This document shows positions 58,935 to 64,000 of a stretch of 64,000 nt of DNA, one piece after another. Position 1 is the first letter of the stretch. Each line of letters starts with the position of its first letter. The position numbers were made by a program, and so were the translations under genes. A model generated the notes under the pieces. That model ran no database searches and was not told where the DNA came from. It was given only the letters and a program-made list of their open reading frames with translations. This stretch comes from Galerina marginata (taxonomy: Eukaryota > Basidiomycota > Agaricomycetes > Agaricales > Galerinaceae): the NCBI GenBank assembly GCA_023014335.1, contig JAECYW010000004.1:496001-560000 (forward strand), written 5' to 3'.

Positions 58935-61900
58935 TTACCGCCTCCCACCCCCCGCAGCAGCAGCAGCACCCCCAACGAACCCACCCACCCGCCTCCCAAG
59001 CACCCTTAACACAACAACGCACACTCCAATACTCATCAACACAAGATACCCCCCGCCTTGGCCAGCGAGGCCCGTCAGCCCCCTCAAATTCAAGTTCAGA
59101 TTCATCAAGCCCAGCCCATTCACCCCTCGACCTCCACCACGGCCTTGACCCTGGCCGCGAGCCCCAGCCCCGGCGCGCGCGGCGGAGAACCCGAGTACAC
59201 CCATGAACCGCCCGAGGATGTAGTCCCGCTTGATGGCCCATGGCGAGGTGAGGTATGGCGCGGGGCGGGCGGGGTTGGTGGGTCCTTCAAGTTCCGGTTG
59301 TTCTGCGTCTGCGTCTGCGTCTGCGGAAGTGGACACGGAAGCATGGGAGGTACTGGGTGTATCCGACTGGACGGACACAGAAACAGCCTTATCCTTCCCC
59401 TTCGCAGCCTCCACTTCCATATCCAACAACACCCTCTCCCTCTCCCCAACAACCCGTTCCCTCTCCTGCACCTCCCTCATCCGTCTCTCAACCTCCTCCT
59501 TTTCCCTCTCCCTCTCACCCAACCCCCGCACCTCCGCCTCATCCACCCCCCTCTCCCTCTCCGCAAGCTCACACTCCCTCCCCTCCACCTCCCCCTCCCT
59601 CTCCTCCACCCTCCGCACGCGCTCATCAACCCCCTCCTCCGCACACCGCACGTTTTCCTCCCTTTCTTCCACCCCCATCTCCCGCTCGACAAGAAGAGAT
59701 TGGGCGGTGCGCAGCTGCATCTCTTTCTCTTCCACCTCTCGTTCAGCGGTGGAGACTACTTTCTCCCGCCCTGCAACGTTGCTTTCGAGGATGACCACTT
59801 CCTTCTCCCGCCGCCCGACTTCGACCTCGCGCACGGAGACGAGCCGCTCCCGCTCGTCAAGCGCGTCTTCACGAGTCTGTACCGCGTTTTCACGTTCAGC
59901 GAGATGAACGGAGGCACCGGCGGTATCCTGGATGCTTTCAGGCTTAGCGTCCTTCTCTGGCACGTCTGGGGCGGCGTCCTCCATAACCTCCAACGCTTCT
60001 TCAGGCGGAGGGTCGAACAGCGCCATGATTCCACCCCTCTTCATCTTTCCACCCCCGCTCTTCTCCTTCTCCTTCCCCCCCTTATCCTTGTCCTTATCCC
60101 TATTCGTCCCAGACCCAACAGCACGCACACTCCCAACCCCTCCCCTCCCCGTACCAGCACGACCCGCCTTGCGTCCAATCTCATGCACAGACGCCGCATT
60201 CGCATTCGCATTTGCATCGGGGAGCGCACCGCTCGAACCAGCAATCCGCTTAACCGTCTCTCCAAGCTCCATCTCCCACGCGGCGACGCCCGAGATTGGG
60301 CCAAGGCTGCTTGCATCTCCATTTGTCCCGTCAACGGCGTTGCTGGAGCCAGCGAGGAGCTCCTCGATGCTCAGCTCGTCTTCAGCAAGTTCAACGCGCC
60401 TCTGCCTCTTCTGACGGATCGAGCCCACCTCGCTCGCGCTGGCGCCTTCAGTCGCCGTCTCCCAAGCCTCCGTGTCGCTCGTCCCGCTCGTACTAGTGGT
60501 GCTCGTCGCACTCATTCCCCCCTCCTCTCCTCCCACACCAGCACCAGGGCCAGAGCCACCATCCAACCCCTCATCCCCAACCCCAATAACCCTCCTCGGC
60601 CTCGGATGATACAGCGCCGCATGCCCCACCACAGGCGGGTACGGCAGCATCCTCGCAGGCCTTGCCGTCTTTCCGTTCCCGTTCCCGTTCGAGCCACTTC
60701 CCCTTCCATTCGAGCTACTTCCCGTTCCATTCGAGCTGACAGTGGATATGGATATGGATATGGCACTCGGATCGGGCGACGCGCCGTGGCGCACGACGTA
60801 CGCCTGCGAATGCGGGTCTGTCTGGTGGTGATGGTGCTGGTGGAGCTGCTGGTGGGGAGGAGAGACGGCATGCCTGAACCCGAGCTCATAATCCGCCGGA
60901 CCTGGACCAGGGGTACCCTGGGCCTGGGGCTGGGGCACGAAAGGGAAGCTCTGCACCGCCTCAGGGCTTGAGGGAAGCACGTACTGCGCGCCTAAAATTA
61001 AATTAAAAATAGATAGTCAGCACAAGATCGACACCGGATTCGGAGGAAACTATTTATAGGAATGAGAAAAACAATGACGAAAAGGATTTAGGATTTAGTA
61101 TACAGTCGAACCCCTCATAACGCATACCCCTCATAACACATACAGGCCATAACCCATAGGTTTGGGCGGCCACCAAACCCAAGTTTTACACCAAAATTGA
61201 CCCCTCATAATGCATAACCTCTCATAATGCATAGCTTGGGGGGTCCACCGAGGGGTATGCGTTATGAGGGGTTCGACTGTACACCGCGTGGACCCACCAC
61301 GAAAAATGATGGGAACATCTGATCGATCATCCAACAAGCCCGAAAAGGGGATGTAGCGATCAAATGGGAAGAAGGCCCAAAAAGGGTCGTGCACGCCCTC
61401 AAGCAGGAGGCGGGAGACGGGAGAATGAGCAAGTAGAAGTATCGTACGTACCGGTGTGTACAGGCGTCAGCAACACGCCTCCGTGTCCACCGCTATGAGC
61501 ATGCGCATGCGTAGGCGGGAACGGCAACAGCCTCGGCTCTCTTCCGTGGGCGTGGGCGTGGGCGTGGACGTTCCTACGCGCGAGACCAGTGATCGTGCTG
61601 TCCCCATCTTCCTCTTCCCCAGTCACACGTCCACTCAAGTTTGCATCGTCAGTGGTCGGAGACGCAGCGCTGAACAGATCCGTAACAGCCCCGCGCTGAG
61701 GCAGCCTATGCGTCTTCGTCGGCGATACGCTCTCCCTCTCCCTCTTCACAGGTGACCTGCGCTCATCCCCCTCCGCCGTCGACGTCCCCTCCTCATCCAT
61801 CTGAATGCGAGTGCGCTCAAGCTCATCCACCATATCCCTCACCCTCCCTCCTCCCCCAGAATTACTCGCACTCGCATCGCTCGAATCACTAGCGATACTA

Positions 61901-63379
61901 GAATGCCTGCTTCTCCGTCTAGGGCGCACGCCGTTCTTCCTGCTAAGACTGAATGGGCTGCTGGTGCCGTTGGCGTTGTTTGAGTTGAATTCGTGTTCGA
62001 ATTCGTCGCCCTCATCGTTGCCTGTGCCTGTGTTGTTGCTTGTGCCGGTAGGGAAGGGAGACTGGGACTGCGCGTGCGCGTGCTGCGCCTCAGACCCCCA
62101 TATCCTGCCGCGCATGACGCGTTGGCGGAGCGAACGGGAGGCCGCGAGGAGGGCCGCGCGTGTTGGTGCTGGGAGGCCGTTGCTGGAGGGAGGGAAAGAA
62201 AGAAAGTGGGTCAGTTTTTTCGTTTGTGGGGTTTTATGAAAATGGGAAGGGTGGGAAGCAAATATGAAAGATGACAAGGCGAAATGAATGATAGGAACGA
62301 CGGCCGTAAGGATCAGAAAGGCGGATTTCCAGAACGGTGAGATAACACTTTCATGAAACTTTAAAAGACAACAAACACGAACGAAACCGAAAACCGAACA
62401 CGATGCAAAAGAAACACAGAACATACCTTTCCAAATCAGCCTCCGCAAGCCTCATAAACGCCCTTCCCGTCATCTGCTTACGCTGGACATACCCAACCGC
62501 CAGCGCCAGGGCGTCGCCCGCACCCGCACCCGCGCCGGTGCCCATCGGGGTCGAGCCGTGAGCATGAGCGAAGGTGGAGGCAAGGTAGGTCGCGAGCTGA
62601 GCAGGCGTCCACGTCTTCGGGTCGTCCGGGAGCTCGAGCTCGTGGGGGAAGCTTGCTTGCACCGGGGCTGATGTGAAAGGTCCAGGTCCAGGCAGGGTTT
62701 GAGCACGTACACCCCTCCTCCGGGGTGTATCCCCGTCCTCGCCGTCGCTGGCGCTGACGAACCCGCTCCTGCGTCGTTCAGACGTTAATCCTCCGGGGGT
62801 AGAGTTCGAATGCGAGTGTCCATGCCCATTCCCATTCCCAGAGGCAGCACCAGCACCAGCACCAGGAGGAGGGGGTAACGGCAGCGGCATCTCCCCCGTC
62901 AAGCTCCGACTATACCGATGCCTTGTCTGTCTCCCTTCCTTAGTCGGCGACCCATTCCCTTCTCCCTGCCCAGTAGTAGGACTCGGTGACGACGGCACCT
63001 GCCCCTGTCCATGAAGAGGCACATACCGATGCACACCCACGCTCACGCTCGCAGAGCTCGACGTCGAGCGGGAGAGAAGCGCGGTGGAGGTTGTCTTGAT
63101 CGCGTATGGGTGGGCGTTGGGGGTGGATTGGGGGGGTTTTTGGGGGGAGTAGGCGTGTGTGTGCGAGTGGGAGAGGAAGGAGGAGTTTGAGGGTGAGGGG
63201 GAGGGGGAATCGAGCTGTCGGGATGGGGAGGGAGAGGGAGAGGGGGATTGGGGCGGGTGGGATTGAGAGTAGGTGCGGGTGCGGGTGCGGGTACGGAATT
63301 GGGTAGGTGAACCTGAGCCAGGGATCGAGATTGGGCTTGGGGCTGGGTAAGCAGCAGTCGTCGTTGCGCTTGAAGCCAT
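58935..63379 (-). CDS. Large SAM-like / coiled-coil / C-terminal anchor protein
   Basis: Three exons (63379-62427, 62182-61452, 60991-58935) join in frame without any correction and give 1,246 residues. The N-terminal 250 residues are Ser/Pro/Gly-rich. Residues about 250-347, split by intron 1, read LPDDPKTWTPAQLATYL, then RKQMTGRAFMRLAEADL and NGLPAPTRAALLAASRSL, a SAM-like helical module. Low-complexity basic/acidic linkers follow, including SRHSSIASDSSDAS. Residues about 920-1085 form a long, highly charged heptad coiled coil (repeats of EREREV/EEREG type). A hydrophobic segment YLVLMSIGVCVVVLRVLG lies about 20-40 residues from the end, so the protein may be tail-anchored to a membrane. 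It could be a scaffold at a membrane or septum; function is unknown. It is one of the cleanest genes of the window. Confidence 0.8.
61103..61279. mobile_element. 177-bp MITE with perfect 30-bp inverted ends, TA target site
   Basis: The left end starts cagtcgaacccctcataa at 61103. The last 30 bases (61250-61279) are its exact reverse complement and end ggggttcgactg. Both ends are flanked by TA (61101-61102 and 61280-61281), the target duplication of Tc1/mariner and pogo-type elements. Inside are repeated words of the form cctcataaygcata in several copies. It has no coding capacity, so it is a non-autonomous element. It sits in the 460-nt second intron of the coiled-coil gene and explains much of that intron's length. 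Confidence 0.88.
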
Positions 63380-64000
63380 ACCGTCAGAGTACGAGTAGAT
63401 CGGTCTGATATGAGTAAATAAATAATTAGCAGAAGCAGAGGGTATTCAGCATATCGATATCGAGCAGCGGTCGAGACGCTGAGCAGAACGGAATGGTTGA
63501 TGATGGTGATGATGATGGTCACTCGTCAATCAACGATTCAGAGGACAACACGAGGCGTCACACTCACGCTTGTCACGAAGTGGCGTCATCTTCGATTAAT
63601 GTCTGCACTCTCTTGGCACTCTCCTTGGCACTCTCAGTCTCTCGTCGGCGCGTTAGTTGCACGATAGCAAACCTTATGCAAGGCTTATGGATGAAGACCT
63701 CGTTGTAAATATCCAGCGAACCTGAATTGCAGTCTCTTACCCAGTCTGTGCACTAAACAGTAAACTCCGGCATTTGAAAACGAGCATGTCCGAGTCTCTA
63801 CGCCGTTCCTGTTTCTGTCGAGTCTTCACATACACGACCACTCGACCAACGTCTCCAATGTGAACTCGAATAATGCCTCGGAGACCAGATTTTAGCGTTC
63901 ACAGGTTGTATTGGAAACAGATACTATACTGTATCATCCATCTTGGATTATGGAGTCATTCTTCTGACCACATTCCGTTGCTACATCTCGCGAGAAACTA
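63380..64000. other. Upstream region of the coiled-coil gene
   Basis: About 620 nt to the end of the window. It includes a short ATG/GATG-rich run near 63495-63520 and otherwise no recognisable feature; it probably holds the promoter of the minus-strand gene. Confidence 0.4.

Overview
The window looks like a piece of an Agaricomycete (mushroom-forming basidiomycete) nuclear genome. Genes carry many short introns of about 50-60 nt with GT..AG ends. The families present are typical of the group: a DUF6533-type membrane protein, several F-box/LRR-like proteins, a TEA/ATTS transcription factor, a SamB/Mub1 MYND protein, DHA2-type transporters, and GH43 and PL14 carbohydrate enzymes. No rRNA, tRNA, CRISPR or viral genes were seen.

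Layout. 1-3.4 kb: the 3' part of a low-complexity putative regulator on +. 4.2-20.5 kb: a run of minus-strand genes, namely a PL14-like polysaccharide lyase, the DUF6533 protein, MFS transporter 1, urate oxidase, MFS transporter 2, mitochondrial Hsp10, and a single-pass membrane protein with a Ser/Thr-rich stalk. 23.2-25.0 kb: a secreted GH43 arabinanase-like enzyme on +. 25.4-27.1 kb: an F-box protein on -. 28.3-33.2 kb: a very long SamB/Mub1 homologue on -. 33.2-39.2 kb: about 6 kb without recognisable genes, holding degenerate repeats of roughly 345-375 bp and a five-unit minisatellite of roughly 105 bp. 39.2-44 kb: a TEA/ATTS factor and a Ser-rich protein on -. 46-56.6 kb: four F-box-like genes on +, the last two a tandem duplication, with a small membrane protein on - among them. 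57.4-63.4 kb: a small membrane protein and a 1,246-residue protein with a SAM-like motif, a long coiled coil and a C-terminal membrane anchor, both on -. An intron of the latter carries a 177-bp MITE with perfect 30-bp terminal inverted repeats.

The neighbours do not form an obvious pathway. Urate oxidase between two drug:H+ antiporter-like genes, and the two polysaccharide enzymes, fit an ordinary saprotrophic gene neighbourhood.

The most striking sequence-level observation is that many otherwise well-conserved genes need single-base frame corrections, mostly one extra base. They include the essential chaperonin Hsp10, while some long genes (58.9-63.4 kb, 51.2-52.6 kb, PL14) are clean. I read this first as uncorrected assembly indels and second as gene decay. 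It must be settled before any gene here is called a pseudogene. No clearly new biological system was identified. The best leads are the repeat-rich gene-free block, the MITE, the long inverted repeat at 49 kb, and the SAM/coiled-coil/anchor protein.
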